Assembly (NCBI GenBank): GCA_947425785.1
Contig: CANEAY010000003.1
Location: 91,083-155,082 of the forward strand
Length of the DNA stretch: 64,000 nucleotides
Source: an uncultured Pseudoflavonifractor sp.
GTDB lineage: Bacteria; Bacillota; Clostridia; Oscillospirales; Oscillospiraceae
Reading direction: 5' to 3'
Position numbers and translations under genes: made by a program. A model generated the notes under the pieces. The model saw only the letters and a program-made list of their open reading frames with translations, was not told where the DNA came from and searched no databases. Numbering within the stretch: the first letter of the stretch is position 1; every line of letters begins with the position of its first letter. This document shows positions 45,589 to 54,974 of this stretch, one piece after another.

Positions 45589-47844
45589 ATGAAATTACGC
45601 AAACTGGCTGCGGCCCTGTTGGTTGCGGCTCTGGGGATGAGCCTGTCCGCCCCCGCCCTGGCGGCCGACGCCGCCGATGTGCGCCTGACCAAAGTCACCC
45701 AGGCCGTCAAGGCCGCCCTCGCCATTGGGGACGAATACGAGGAGTTCTACGGCGAGCCGGAAGAGACTGTCCTGGGCCCCGTTTGGAGTCTCTCCTGGAG
45801 CTCCGAAGGCAAGCGGCTGAACGTCTCCGCCACCGAGGAGGGCAAGGTGCTCTCCCTGTCCCGCTGGGACGACGAGACCGGGGACAGCCGGAGCCAGTCC
45901 GGCCCCAGCTTCCCCGCCCTCACCCAGGAGCAGGCCAAAGAGAAGGCCCAGGCCTTCCTGGCCCAGGTGCTCACCGACGGGGAGGAAGCCATTTTTGACG
46001 AGGAGACCTTCGGTGCTTCCCTCAACGCCACCAGCTACTACTTTAACGGTAGTATCCACCTCAACGGCCTGCCCTCCCCCTTGACTTTCTACCTGCGAGT
46101 GCGGGTGCCTGACGGAGTGGTGACCTCCTTCCGCCGGGGGGACGTGTCCGAGTACGTGGGCCAGCTGCCCGGTGCCGAGACTTCCATCACCGCCGAAAAG
46201 GCCGCCGCTCTGCTGAAGGACACCTTCTCCCTGCGGCTGGAGTACGTCCAGGACAGCACCGGCGAGAAGGCCGTTCTGCGCTGGCTGCCCAACGCTACCG
46301 ACGACTTCTATGTGGATGCCGCCACCGGTGAGCTGGTGAACCTCACCGAGCTGCGGGAGCAGCTGGAGAAAGGTGACTCCGGCGCGGCCAACCGCTTCAA
46401 TGTAAGCGCCGCCCCCGAGGCCGCCGCCGACACCGCCCTGAGCAAGGCGGAGCTGGAGGGCATCGCCAAGCTGGAGGGCGTGCTGGAGCAGGAAGAGCTG
46501 GATAAGCTGGTCAAGGCCTGGAAGGCCCTCAAGCTGGAGGGCTTTGAGCTGGCCAACACCAGCTACCGGGTGGAGCGGCAGGACAACTGGCCCACCCCCA
46601 TCGTGCGGGTCGTAGACGGCCTGGCCGTGGCCGAGGTGGCCGAGGTGGCCGAGGTGGCCGAGGAGAGCGCCGAAGAGAAGAGCACCCCCGCCGACGCCAA
46701 GGTGACCGCCACCCTGACCTACGCCAAGAAGACCGACGAGGGCATTTCCCGCCGCACCGTGACCCTGGACGCCAAGACCGGCGTTCTGGAGTCTGTCTCC
46801 GGCTATAACGCCTATAAGGAAGGCGCGGCGAAGGTAGATGAGAAGGCCGCCCAGGCCAAGGCAGAGGCATTCCTGAAGGAGCTGTGGGGCAACCAGTTCG
46901 CCAAGACGGAGCGCTACAGCTCCAACGAGCCTTACAGTCTCTCCGGGGCGTGGCGCTTTACCTTCGCCCAGAAGGTAAACGGCTACTTCTTCCCCGGCAA
47001 CTCTATCACCGTCCAGGTCAGCGCCGAGGACGGCGCCATCATGGCGGTGAGCAAGAACTTTGACGACAGCGTGGAATTCGACAGCGCCGACGGCCTCATC
47101 ACCGAGGAGCAGGCCATTGACGTGTGGGCCGGGAGCTACCCGGTGGAGCTCTCTTATATCGCCGTGCCGGTGAAGCTGGATCTGATGGGAGAGAAAGTTC
47201 GTCCCCTCATCAACGCCGGCTACAGCTACTACAACACCCTGAAGCCGGGCTACGCCCTGGGCGACCGGGACGCCTGGTACAGCGGCGTAGACGCCAAGAC
47301 TGGGGAGCTGGTGGCCCCGAAGTACAGCTACACCGCTCCCACCATGACCTACGACGACGTGGAGGGCCACTGGGCCCAGACCGCCCTCACCGAGCTGGCC
47401 GCCTACAACGTGGGCTGGTTCGGCGGCAAGGCCCTGCCCGACAGCGCCCTCACCCAGCTGGATTACATCGCCCTGCTGGCCAGCTCCCAGGGCTACGTCC
47501 TGGAGCCCGCCGATGAAAACTATGCGGACTCCCTCTACGACTATGCCGTCCGCCAGGGCCTGCTGACCCGGGAGGAGCGGCAGGACGGCAAGAGCCTCAC
47601 CCGGGGCGAGGTGGTGCGGATGCTGCTGGACAGCCTGGGCTACAAGCAGGTGGCCAACCTGCCGGGCATCTTCCGCTGTGACTTCTCCGACGCCGACGCC
47701 ATCCCCGCCGGGGAGATGGGCTACGCCGCCCTGGCCCAGGGCCTGGGCATCGTCCACGGCGGCGACGGCTTGGACTACGCCGCCGGACGTTTCGCCAGCC
47801 GGGCGGAGGCCGCCACCATGCTGTGGCAGTACATGAAGCGGTAA
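45589..47844 (+). CDS. secreted YcdB/YcdC (PepSY-like) protein with C-terminal SLH region
   Basis: Signal peptide 1-25 (ends APALA). The body contains two or three related YcdB/YcdC-PepSY-type repeats (ALTQEQAKEKAQAFLAQVL, KVDEKAAQAKAEAFLKELW, LITEEQAIDVWAGSY), thought to restrain proteases or act in wall homeostasis. An AEVAEVAEVAE tract from a 9-bp DNA repeat lies at about 347-358. Residues about 585-751 are SLH-like (YDDVEGHWAQTALTELAAY, FASRAEAATMLWQYM). 751 residues. AAAGGGAGG precedes ATG 45589. Confidence 0.82.
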   Translation: MKLRKLAAALLVAALGMSLSAPALAADAADVRLTKVTQAVKAALAIGDEYEEFYGEPEETVLGPVWSLSWSSEGKRLNVSATEEGKVLSLSRWDDETGDSRSQSGPSFPALTQEQAKEKAQAFLAQVLTDGEEAIFDEETFGASLNATSYYFNGSIHLNGLPSPLTFYLRVRVPDGVVTSFRRGDVSEYVGQLPGAETSITAEKAAALLKDTFSLRLEYVQDSTGEKAVLRWLPNATDDFYVDAATGELVNLTELREQLEKGDSGAANRFNVSAAPEAAADTALSKAELEGIAKLEGVLEQEELDKLVKAWKALKLEGFELANTSYRVERQDNWPTPIVRVVDGLAVAEVAEVAEVAEESAEEKSTPADAKVTATLTYAKKTDEGISRRTVTLDAKTGVLESVSGYNAYKEGAAKVDEKAAQAKAEAFLKELWGNQFAKTERYSSNEPYSLSGAWRFTFAQKVNGYFFPGNSITVQVSAEDGAIMAVSKNFDDSVEFDSADGLITEEQAIDVWAGSYPVELSYIAVPVKLDLMGEKVRPLINAGYSYYNTLKPGYALGDRDAWYSGVDAKTGELVAPKYSYTAPTMTYDDVEGHWAQTALTELAAYNVGWFGGKALPDSALTQLDYIALLASSQGYVLEPADENYADSLYDYAVRQGLLTREERQDGKSLTRGEVVRMLLDSLGYKQVANLPGIFRCDFSDADAIPAGEMGYAALAQGLGIVHGGDGLDYAAGRFASRAEAATMLWQYMKR
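46627..46662 (+). repeat. four tandem copies of a 9-bp unit (GTGGCCGAG)
   Basis: Exact in-frame repeats encoding Val-Ala-Glu within the 45589 gene. Copy number changes would keep the frame. Confidence 0.9.
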
Positions 47845-47861
47845 CAACAACTGTTTTCAGG

Positions 47862-47900
47862 AAAAAGAGCTCCGAGACATTAAGTCTCAGAGCTCTTTTT
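47862..47900 (+). terminator. terminator of the 45589 gene
   Basis: AAAAAGAGCTC and GAGCTCTTTTT outer arms with GAGAC/GTCTC inner arms, T6 end. Confidence 0.9.
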
Positions 47901-47941
47901 TATGACGAGGCCCTCCCCGCCAGGCGGGCAACATCTAAACA

Positions 47942-47970
47942 GCATATTCCCCCCGGCCGGCGCATAGATT
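47942..47970 (+). promoter_or_regulatory. sigma-E (sporulation) type promoter of spoIIP
   Basis: GCATATT at 47942-47948, 14-nt spacer, CATAGATT at 47963-47970, against the Bacillus subtilis sigma-E consensus KMATATT-N14-CATACAHT: one mismatch. Confidence 0.7.
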
Positions 47971-48004
47971 GAACTGCGATATCCAGGTCAGGGAGGGACA
48001 AGCG

Positions 48005-49177
48005 ATGAGAAGGATACACTGGGGGCGGCTTTTGCGGCGGAGCCTGTCCTTATGTATGGCCGTGCTGGCCCTTTGGCTGCTGCTGTTGGGGGCGGGAGCC
48101 GCTTCGGTGGAGCAGAGTTTGGAGGCCCTGGGGCAGAACGGGGACTTCGTTACCGCCGCCCTTCGCTTTGAGCTGGGCCCCAACGGACAGGAGCCGCTCC
48201 CCTTCTGGCAGAGACTGGCGGTGGGGCAGTCCCCCCTTCTGGCGGCCAACCCGCCCAAGGCAGGGGAGCCCGGCCTTCCCCAGGAGAGCGCCCAGCTCCC
48301 CAACGCCCAGCCCGCCCCCGACCACGACGACATGACCGAGGAGCCGGCCCCCGCCGCCGCCGAGCCGGGGGAGGTGGTGGAGCGCACCCTGATCCCCACT
48401 ACCACACAGGGGTACGTCACCGGGGCGGGGCTTTACCTATATAACCGCACCAACCTGGACGTAGACCTGGCCGCCGCGGCCCAGGCGGAGCTGGGCTTCA
48501 CCCTGGCCCCCGCCACTGCCGGGCCCCAGATCCTCATCATCCACTCCCACGCCACCGAGGCCTACACCCCCCAGGGGGAGGACGTTTACGAGCCAAGTGA
48601 CGAGAACACCCGCACCACCGACGAGGGGTACAACATGATCCGGGTGGGGGACGAAATGGCACGGGTATTCACGGAAATGGGCCTGTCCGTCGTCCACGAC
48701 AGGGGGCTCTACGACTACCCCAAGTACAGCGGCTCCTACAGCCGCTCCGGCCCGGCGGTGGAGCAATATTTGGAGCAGTACCCCACCATCAAGCTGGTGC
48801 TGGATGTCCACCGGGACGCCCTGGTGGGGAGCGACGGCACAGTATATAAGGCGGTGACCGCCATTGACGGCACAAAGACCGCCCAGGTGATGCTGGTGGT
48901 GGGCACTGACGACGGGGGAACGGAGCACCCCAACTGGCAGGAGAACCTGGCCCTGGCCGCCAAGCTCCAGAAGGGGCTGGACACCCTCTACCCCACTCTG
49001 GCCCGGCCCATGGCCCTGCGGCAGTCGGCCTACAACCAAAACCTGCTGCCCGGCTCCCTGCTGGTGGAGGTGGGCAGCCACGGCAACAGTTTGCAGGAGG
49101 CCCTGGCGGGGGCAAGGGCCTTTGCCAGAGCCGCCGGGGCGGTATTTTTGGGCTTGGTGGAGGGGAGCGTAGGGTAG
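48005..49177 (+). CDS. spoIIP: stage II sporulation protein P (SpoIIP)
   Basis: Peptidoglycan amidase/endopeptidase of the DMP engulfment machine, made in the mother cell. One N-terminal span (about 16-35), a Pro-rich linker, then the catalytic domain with ILIIHSHATEAYTP and LVLDVHRDA, the zinc-binding blocks of the family. 390 residues. ATG 48005 follows AGGGAGGG. A sigma-E type promoter fits its known timing. It ends one base before the opposing gpr gene. Confidence 0.93.
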   Translation: MRRIHWGRLLRRSLSLCMAVLALWLLLLGAGAASVEQSLEALGQNGDFVTAALRFELGPNGQEPLPFWQRLAVGQSPLLAANPPKAGEPGLPQESAQLPNAQPAPDHDDMTEEPAPAAAEPGEVVERTLIPTTTQGYVTGAGLYLYNRTNLDVDLAAAAQAELGFTLAPATAGPQILIIHSHATEAYTPQGEDVYEPSDENTRTTDEGYNMIRVGDEMARVFTEMGLSVVHDRGLYDYPKYSGSYSRSGPAVEQYLEQYPTIKLVLDVHRDALVGSDGTVYKAVTAIDGTKTAQVMLVVGTDDGGTEHPNWQENLALAAKLQKGLDTLYPTLARPMALRQSAYNQNLLPGSLLVEVGSHGNSLQEALAGARAFARAAGAVFLGLVEGSVG

Positions 49178-49178
49178 C

Positions 49179-50051
49179 TCACTCCAAAAGGGCCTCCAGG
49201 TCGGTCAAAGTCAGCTCCGGCTGGAGGGCCAGAGTCACGCCATAGGCGATGACCTTGGCCATGTCCTCCACCCGCTGGTCGATGTCCCGGGGGGTCACCA
49301 TCAGGGCGGCGCCGGGGATGGTCTGGGGATCCACGGGGCTGCCCGCCTCCTCCAACAGGTCGGCGCAGAGGGTGGCCCCATCCACCACCGTGGGCACCCC
49401 TACCGCCAGGACGGGGATACCCAGGCTCTCCCTGTCCAGAGCAAAGCGGTGGTTGCCCACCCCGGAACCGGGGGAGATGCCGGTGTCGCAGACCTGCACC
49501 GTGGCGCATAGCCGCTCCACCTTCCGGGCGGCCAGGGCGTCGATGGCGATGACGGCGGCGGGCTTCACCTTGTCGGCCACCGCCCGCACCAGCTCGGCGC
49601 TCTCCATGCCGGTATTGCCCAGCACCCCGGCCGCCAGGGCGGCCACCGGGCGGAAGGAGCCGAACTGGCTGGGGGCCAGGGTCACCAGATGGCGGGTCAC
49701 CAGGGTGCGGTCGGCGGCGCGGGGACCGATGGCGTCGGGGGTGATGGCGCGGTTGCCCAGGCCCACCACCAGTACCGGGGCCCCCTTTTCAGGCAGCAGG
49801 GGAGCCAGGATGCTCCGCAGGGCCTCCACCGCCCGGGGGAAAGCCTTTTCCTCCCGCTTGGCCAGGGCGGCCAAGTCCAGGGTGTGGTAGACCCCCTCCG
49901 GCTTGCCGATAGCTTTGGCCCCTTGGGCGGTAGTGACCCGCACGGTGGTGAGGGGCCAGCCCTCCCGAAGGGTCTCTTCACTCTCCACCCCGGGGGCGGA
50001 GCCCGCCAGCTCATGGGCCTCCAGGGCCAGATCGGTGCGTATCATACCCAT
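49179..50051 (-). CDS. gpr: germination protease (GPR)
   Basis: Spore endopeptidase that degrades small acid-soluble proteins during germination, made as a zymogen that self-cleaves near the N terminus; MIRTDLALEAHE carries the processing-site pattern. VLVVGLGNRAITPDAIGPRA, IAIDALAARKVERL and TGISPGSGVGNHR are family blocks. 290 residues, shorter than Bacillus GPR (about 370). ATG 50051 follows GGAGGAG 6 nt upstream. It converges on spoIIP with a 1-base gap. Confidence 0.95.
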   Translation of the reverse strand: MGMIRTDLALEAHELAGSAPGVESEETLREGWPLTTVRVTTAQGAKAIGKPEGVYHTLDLAALAKREEKAFPRAVEALRSILAPLLPEKGAPVLVVGLGNRAITPDAIGPRAADRTLVTRHLVTLAPSQFGSFRPVAALAAGVLGNTGMESAELVRAVADKVKPAAVIAIDALAARKVERLCATVQVCDTGISPGSGVGNHRFALDRESLGIPVLAVGVPTVVDGATLCADLLEEAGSPVDPQTIPGAALMVTPRDIDQRVEDMAKVIAYGVTLALQPELTLTDLEALLE

Positions 50052-50114
50052 GGTATCTCCTCCTGTCCTTCTTAGGCGGCCCAAGATATGGTGCCGCGCC
50101 TATTGCGTCAGCAC

Positions 50115-50143
50115 TATTTTTTGCGAAAAAGGCCCCGCTATCC
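50115..50143 (-). promoter_or_regulatory. possible forespore (sigma-F/G type) promoter of gpr
   Basis: Minus-strand GGATA and GCAAAAAATA about 14 nt apart resemble a sigma-F element, but spacing is short. Weak. Confidence 0.3.
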
Positions 50144-50172
50144 AAAAAAGCCGGGAAATTTGAAAATAATTC

Positions 50173-50201
50173 TTGCAATTCCCTGCCGGTTCTGTTACAA
50201 T
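50173..50201 (+). promoter_or_regulatory. rpsT promoter
   Basis: TTGCAA at 50173-50178 and TACAAT at 50196-50201, with TG one base before (extended -10), spacer 17 nt. Confidence 0.85.
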
Positions 50202-50258
50202 AGAAACTCGCAACGGGTGAATTATGTCCCGAAATCGTCATCGGAGGAGGTGTTTGGT

Positions 50259-50522
50259 TTGCCGAACATTAAGTCTGCCAAGAAGCGTGTTCTGGTGAAC
50301 AAGGCAAAGGCCCTGCAGAACAAGGCCGCGCGTTCCGCGCTGAAGACCGACATCAAGAAGTTCGAGGCCGCGGTGGCGGGAGGCAACCGCAGCGAGGCCG
50401 AGGGCGCTTACAAGATCGCTGTCAAGGCGGTGGATAAGGCCGTCGGGCACGGGATCCTGCATAAGAACAACGCCGCGCACAAGAAGAGCGGCATGACCCT
50501 GAAGCTCAACAAGCTGGCTTGA
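50259..50522 (+). CDS. rpsT: 30S ribosomal protein S20
   Basis: The 87 residues are Lys/Ala-rich and helical: NIKSAKKRVLVNKAKALQNK opens the family, and HKNNAAHKKSGMTLKLNKLA closes it. It binds 16S rRNA early in 30S assembly. The start is TTG 50259, set by GGAGGAGG about 9 nt upstream; a TTG start is common for S20 and allows weak, autoregulated initiation. Own promoter and terminator. Confidence 0.96.
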   Translation: MPNIKSAKKRVLVNKAKALQNKAARSALKTDIKKFEAAVAGGNRSEAEGAYKIAVKAVDKAVGHGILHKNNAAHKKSGMTLKLNKLA

Positions 50523-50537
50523 TGCGGGTCACTCATG

Positions 50538-50567
50538 AACCGCCTGCGCAATAGCAGGCGGTTTTTT
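50538..50567 (+). terminator. rpsT terminator
   Basis: AACCGCCTGC / GCAGGCGGTT around GCAATA, then TTTTG. Confidence 0.92.
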
Positions 50568-50603
50568 GTTTGCCCCAGAGGAGCCCGGAAAGGAGGATGG
50601 ACG

Positions 50604-51464
50604 ATGCCAAGACGAGTTTTGCGCTTTGGGCTGGACGTGGCGGAGCTGTACTTTGACAAAAGGGTCTCCCGCTCGGCGGCGGAGCTGGCCTACTTCCTGG
50701 TGCTGTCCTTCTTCCCCGCCCTCATCTGCATCAACGCCATCATCGGCACCTTAGACCTGGACGTGGCCTCCCTGCTGGAGAATGCCTCCGTTATCATCCC
50801 GGAGGCCGCCCTGTCGGTGCTCACCGAGTATGTGCGCTACATCACGGTGAACCAGTCCAGAGCCCTGCTCACCGGCGGTATCATCATGACCCTGTTCTCC
50901 GCCTCGGCGGCCATGCGCTCCCTCATGGACGTGATGGACGACATCTACGAGCGCAAGAGCTACTCCGGCCTGTGGCAGATCGTGGCCAGCGTGGCCTTTT
51001 CGGTGCTGTTTTTGCTGACCATTTACCTGTCCCTGGTGGTGGTGCTGACGGGCAACTGGTTTTTCCACCTGCTGGAGGAGCTGATCCGCCGGGTGCCCCG
51101 GCTCTCGGAGGTACATCTGCCCTGGGACTGGCAGTGGATGCGCTTTGTCATCCTCTTCTGCCTGGTGCTCATTTTCGTGCTGCTGCTCTACCGGGCCACC
51201 GCCCTGCGGGCCAAGCCCCGCTCCCCCATCTTCAAGGGAGCCCTGCTGGCCTCCGCCGCCCTGGTGCTCGCCTCGGTGATCTTCTCCTACTTCATCGGCC
51301 TGTCCTCCCGGTATTCCCTGGTGTACGGGTCTTTGGCGTCGGTGGTGATCCTGCTGGTGTGGCTCTATCTGTGCGGCAATATTTTGATTTTAGGAAATTG
51401 CTGTAACCGGGTGTGGTACGACCACGCCCAGCGGCGGCAGACGAAGGGAGGGAATGAGAAATGA
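50604..51464 (+). CDS. YihY/virulence factor BrkB family membrane protein
   Basis: Six spans over 286 residues. RSAAELAYFLVLSFFPALI is the conserved YihY opening, and SRYSLVYGSLASVVILLVWLYLCGNILILG the closing block. Once thought to be RNase BN, the family is now considered an integral membrane transporter-like group of unknown function. ATG 50604 follows AAAGGAGG. It overlaps the next gene by ATGA. Confidence 0.92.
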   Translation: MPRRVLRFGLDVAELYFDKRVSRSAAELAYFLVLSFFPALICINAIIGTLDLDVASLLENASVIIPEAALSVLTEYVRYITVNQSRALLTGGIIMTLFSASAAMRSLMDVMDDIYERKSYSGLWQIVASVAFSVLFLLTIYLSLVVVLTGNWFFHLLEELIRRVPRLSEVHLPWDWQWMRFVILFCLVLIFVLLLYRATALRAKPRSPIFKGALLASAALVLASVIFSYFIGLSSRYSLVYGSLASVVILLVWLYLCGNILILGNCCNRVWYDHAQRRQTKGGNEK

Positions 51465-51955
51465 ATACGCTGAGCATCCGTCCCATCCGCAAGGAGGAGT
51501 ATCCTCAGGTGGTGGAGCTCATCAAGCGGACCATGCTGGAAGTCAATATCAATGACTATGAGGAGGAGTACCTCCTGGAGTATGTCAAGCGTTACGACGA
51601 CAAGGAGCTGGCCGCCTTCGTGGAGTCGCCGGGGTGCCACTTCTACGTGGCCTATCTGGGCGAAGAGCTGGCTGCCTGCGGCGCGGTGGCCCCCTCGGAG
51701 GAGATGAAGGGAGCCATGGAGATCCGCTCGGTCTATGTCCGGCCCGACCTGGAGGGCATGGGCCTTGGCCGGGAGATGATGGCTGTACTGGAGGGGGACT
51801 CCAACTTCCTCACCGCCCGGTGGGTGGTGGTCTCCGCCTCCATCACCGCACACCCCTTCTACGCCAAGCTGGGCTACACCTATGTGGGCGGGGAGCCGGT
51901 ACTGGTGGAGAACGACCACTACTGGATGGAGAAATTCCCCAAACGGAAAAAATAA
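51461..51955 (+). CDS. GNAT family N-acetyltransferase
   Basis: Single-domain acetyltransferase of 164 residues with motif A visible as IRSVYVRPDLEGMGLGREMM and a late HPFYAKLGYTYVG. The acceptor substrate is unknown. Coupled to the YihY gene by a 4-nt overlap. Confidence 0.88.
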   Translation: MNTLSIRPIRKEEYPQVVELIKRTMLEVNINDYEEEYLLEYVKRYDDKELAAFVESPGCHFYVAYLGEELAACGAVAPSEEMKGAMEIRSVYVRPDLEGMGLGREMMAVLEGDSNFLTARWVVVSASITAHPFYAKLGYTYVGGEPVLVENDHYWMEKFPKRKK

Positions 51956-51985
51956 AAATATTTCCAAAAAAATCTGTTTTTTTCG

Positions 51986-52010
51986 GGAACTTTTTTGGTT
52001 TCCCGCCGTC
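51986..52010 (+). promoter_or_regulatory. ECF-sigma type promoter of the DUF4358 gene
   Basis: GGAAC at 51986-51990 followed by T6, then CGTC at 52007-52010 in GCCGTCTAAA, matching the element at 45518-45543. Confidence 0.6.
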
Positions 52011-52070
52011 TAAAGCCCGTCTGCCCGGAATTTCGGGCCTACATCAACTGCTAAAAAGGAGTTTTTAACT

Positions 52071-53039
52071 ATGAACCTGAAGCGCATTACTTCTGCCGGT
52101 CTGGCCCTGACCATGACCGCCGCTCTGGGCGTTTCCGCCCTGGCCGCCGATAAGCCCGAGGGCTGGACTCCCGCCGACGGTGCCCGCGGCCCCATGCTCA
52201 TCTCCGCCAACCCCAACGCCGGCGGCTATGACAAGGTCATCACCGTCAACGGCCAGGCCGTGGAGTCCTTTGAGTTCAGCAAGGACGTTCCCGGCTGGGG
52301 CAGCGAGCAGGTCACCCTCCAGTTCAGCGAGATCCCCAATGTCCCCGCCGGTTATGTGCCCCTCCGGGCCGTGATCCAGGCCGACAAGGGCAGCGCCTAC
52401 TGGGACAGCGCCGAGAACACCGGCTCTTTCTACCATGAGTGCGGCCAGATCGTGGTCAGCTTTGACGACATGTCCATCCTCGTGGAGGACGAGAAGGTGG
52501 AGGACGCCGAGGCCCTGCTTCTGGAGGGCGTGACCTATGTCCCTGTCAGCGTGCTGGAGAAGCTGGAGGGCATCACCGTCACCGACAAGTCCACCGACGA
52601 TGGCGAGAGCTTTGAGATCACCACCCCCAACGGCACTCCCCTGATGATGATGGCCTCCTCCATCATGGAGACCGCCGAGATGGGCCGGGGCATGAAGTCC
52701 TCCATCGAGGAGATGGAGCAGTTCTGGGGCGAGGCCCACGGCTTCAAGGCCGAGTACATGACCGAGGGCGTGGCCTTTATGCCCATGATGACCTCCCCCG
52801 ACACCCTGGTGCTGGGCAAGTTCGACGAGGACAACCTGGACGCTCTGAAGGAGAGCCTGGAGTCCTACCGCAAGCAGCAGGAGGAGACTTTCACCTGGTA
52901 CCTGGGCCAGAACCTGCCCAAGGTGCAGGCCGCCCAGTTCGTCACCGAGGGTGACTGGTTCATGTTCCTCATCGCCGAGAACGTGGATGAGGGCGTGAAG
53001 ACCTTCCAGGCCGCCGTGGCCGAGATGGACGCGGAGTAA
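52071..53039 (+). CDS. secreted protein: copper-amine-oxidase N-terminal-like stalk domain plus DUF4358-like domain
   Basis: Signal peptide about 1-25 (ends SALA). Residues about 55-190 resemble the stalk/copper amine oxidase N-terminal domain seen in many Gram-positive surface proteins (VPAGYVPLRAVIQADKG, LLEGVTYVPVSVLEKLEGI). Residues about 230-322 look like DUF4358 (DTLVLGKFDEDNLDALKESL, QAAQFVTEGDWFMFLIAE). No anchor is seen. Function unknown. 322 residues. AAAAAGGAG precedes ATG 52071. The promoter resembles that of the 45589 gene. Confidence 0.75.
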   Translation: MNLKRITSAGLALTMTAALGVSALAADKPEGWTPADGARGPMLISANPNAGGYDKVITVNGQAVESFEFSKDVPGWGSEQVTLQFSEIPNVPAGYVPLRAVIQADKGSAYWDSAENTGSFYHECGQIVVSFDDMSILVEDEKVEDAEALLLEGVTYVPVSVLEKLEGITVTDKSTDDGESFEITTPNGTPLMMMASSIMETAEMGRGMKSSIEEMEQFWGEAHGFKAEYMTEGVAFMPMMTSPDTLVLGKFDEDNLDALKESLESYRKQQEETFTWYLGQNLPKVQAAQFVTEGDWFMFLIAENVDEGVKTFQAAVAEMDAE

Positions 53040-53057
53040 GAGATATCCCGAACCAAA

Positions 53058-53096
53058 AAGAGCCGGTCAGCAAAAGCTGACCGGCTCTTCTTTTTT
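53058..53096. terminator. bidirectional terminator between convergent genes
   Basis: AAGAGCCGGTCAGC and complement around AAAA, with flanking A-run and C-T6 end; also near the end of lepA. Confidence 0.9.
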
Positions 53097-53131
53097 ATCC
53101 TTGCAGGCTGGCCTGGGGCCGACCCCAAAAT

Positions 53132-54943
53132 TCAGTTCTCCTCGTCCAGCTTGAGGACGGCCATGAAGGCTTCGGTGGGAATTTGGACAGTGCCCAGGGA
53201 GCGCATCTTCTTTTTGCCCTCCTTCTGCTTTTCCAGCAGCTTCTTCTTCCGGGTGATGTCGCCGCCGTAGCACTTGGCCAGCACGTCCTTGCGCATGGCC
53301 TTCAGGGTCTCCCGGGCGATGACCTTGCCGCCGATGGCGGCCTGGATGGGCACCTCGAAAAGCTGGCGGGGGATGTTCTCCTTCAGCTTCTCGCACAGCT
53401 TCCTGGCCCGGGGGTAGGCCTTCTCCCGGTGGGCGATGAGGCTCAAAGCGTCCACCTGGTCGCCGTTCAAAAGCAAGTCCACCTTCACCAGGTCGCTGGG
53501 CCGGTACTCGGACAGCTCGTAGTCCAGGCTGGCGTAGCCCTTGGTGCGGGCCTTCAGGGTGTCGAAGAAATCGTAGATGATCTCCCCCAGGGGCATCTGG
53601 TAATGGATCTCCACCAGATTGGTGTCCAGATACTGCATATCCTTGAACTCCCCCCGCCTGTCCTGGCACAGGGGCATGATGTTGCCCACATAGTCCGGGG
53701 GCGCGATGATGGAGACCTTGGCGTAAGGCTCCTCGGCGGTCTGGATACTGCCCACATCGGGGTAATTGTGGGGGTTGTCCACCATGACCACGCTCCCGTC
53801 TGTCTTGGTGATGCGGTAGATGACAGAGGGCAGGGTGGTGATGAGGTCTAAGTCAAATTCCCGCTCCAGCCGCTCCTGGATGATCTCCATGTGGAGCATC
53901 CCCAGAAAGCCGCAGCGGAAGCCGAAGCCCAGGGCGGCGGAGGATTCCGGCTCAAAGGAGAGGGAGGCGTCGTTGAGCTGGAGCTTCTCCAGGGCGTCCC
54001 GGAGGTCGGGGAATTTACTGCCGTCCTCGGTGTAGATGCCGCAGTAGACCATGGCCTGGGCGGGGCGGTAGCCGGGGAGGGCCTCCGCCGCGGGGCGGGC
54101 GGCCTCGGTGACGGTATCGCCCACCCGGGTGTCTTTCACATTCTTGATGGAGGCGGTGAGATAGCCCACCTCCCCGGCGATGAGCTCCTTGCAGGGTTCC
54201 ATGCCCAGGGGCAGCAGGTGGCCGCACTCGATGACCTCATATTCCGCGCCCGAGGCCATCATCTTCACCTTCATGCCCGCCTTCACGGTGCCCTCCACCA
54301 CCCGGAAGTAGACGATGACTCCCCGGTAGGCGTCGTACTGGCTGTCGAAGATAAGGGCCTTCAAGGGGGCGGCGGGGTCGCCGGTGGGGGCAGGGATGTT
54401 CTGCACCACGTCCTCCAGCACCGCCTGGATGTTGATGCCCTGCTTGGCGGAAATTTCCGGGGCATCCTGGGCGGGGAGGGCGATGACGTCCTCGATTTCC
54501 TGCTTCACCCGCTTGGGGTCGGCGGCGGGCAGGTCGATCTTATTCACCACCGGGCGAATTTCCAGGTCGTGCTCCATAGCCAGGTAAGTATTGGCCAGGG
54601 TCTGGGCCTCGATGCCCTGGGCGGCGTCCACCACCAGCACTGCCCCCTCACAGGCGGCCAGGGAGCGGGAGACCTCGTAGTTAAAGTCCACGTGGCCCGG
54701 GGTGTCGATGAGGTTGAGCTCATAGGTCTCACCGTCCTGGGCCTTATAGGAAAGGCGCACCGCCCGGGCCTTGATGGTGATGCCCCGCTCCCGCTCTAAG
54801 TCCATGTTGTCCAGGAGCTGGGACTCCATCTCCCGCTGCTCCACCGCCCCGCACAGCTCGATGAGCCGGTCGGAGAGGGTGGATTTGCCGTGGTCAATGT
54901 GGGCGATGATGGAGAAGTTTCTGATTTTGGATTGATCTGTCAT
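53132..54943 (-). CDS. lepA: elongation factor 4 (LepA)
   Basis: Ribosomal GTPase thought to act in translation initiation or back-translocation. Domains in order: GTPase ([10 protein letters not shown], switch [18 protein letters not shown]), domain II, EF-G-like III and V, and the LepA-only C terminus. 603 residues, normal. ATG 54943 follows GGGAGG 8 nt upstream. It is the last gene of the recJ-rel-ligase-racemase-lepA run, 31 nt after the racemase. Confidence 0.97.
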   Translation of the reverse strand: MTDQSKIRNFSIIAHIDHGKSTLSDRLIELCGAVEQREMESQLLDNMDLERERGITIKARAVRLSYKAQDGETYELNLIDTPGHVDFNYEVSRSLAACEGAVLVVDAAQGIEAQTLANTYLAMEHDLEIRPVVNKIDLPAADPKRVKQEIEDVIALPAQDAPEISAKQGINIQAVLEDVVQNIPAPTGDPAAPLKALIFDSQYDAYRGVIVYFRVVEGTVKAGMKVKMMASGAEYEVIECGHLLPLGMEPCKELIAGEVGYLTASIKNVKDTRVGDTVTEAARPAAEALPGYRPAQAMVYCGIYTEDGSKFPDLRDALEKLQLNDASLSFEPESSAALGFGFRCGFLGMLHMEIIQERLEREFDLDLITTLPSVIYRITKTDGSVVMVDNPHNYPDVGSIQTAEEPYAKVSIIAPPDYVGNIMPLCQDRRGEFKDMQYLDTNLVEIHYQMPLGEIIYDFFDTLKARTKGYASLDYELSEYRPSDLVKVDLLLNGDQVDALSLIAHREKAYPRARKLCEKLKENIPRQLFEVPIQAAIGGKVIARETLKAMRKDVLAKCYGGDITRKKKLLEKQKEGKKKMRSLGTVQIPTEAFMAVLKLDEEN

Positions 54944-54974
54944 AGGGAAAACCTCCCGGGCAAAGGATTGGTGT

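Noticed and set aside
50115..50143. Firm sigma-F/G promoter of gpr
   Set aside because: The two boxes are only partly matching and spacing is short; listed as a weak feature only.
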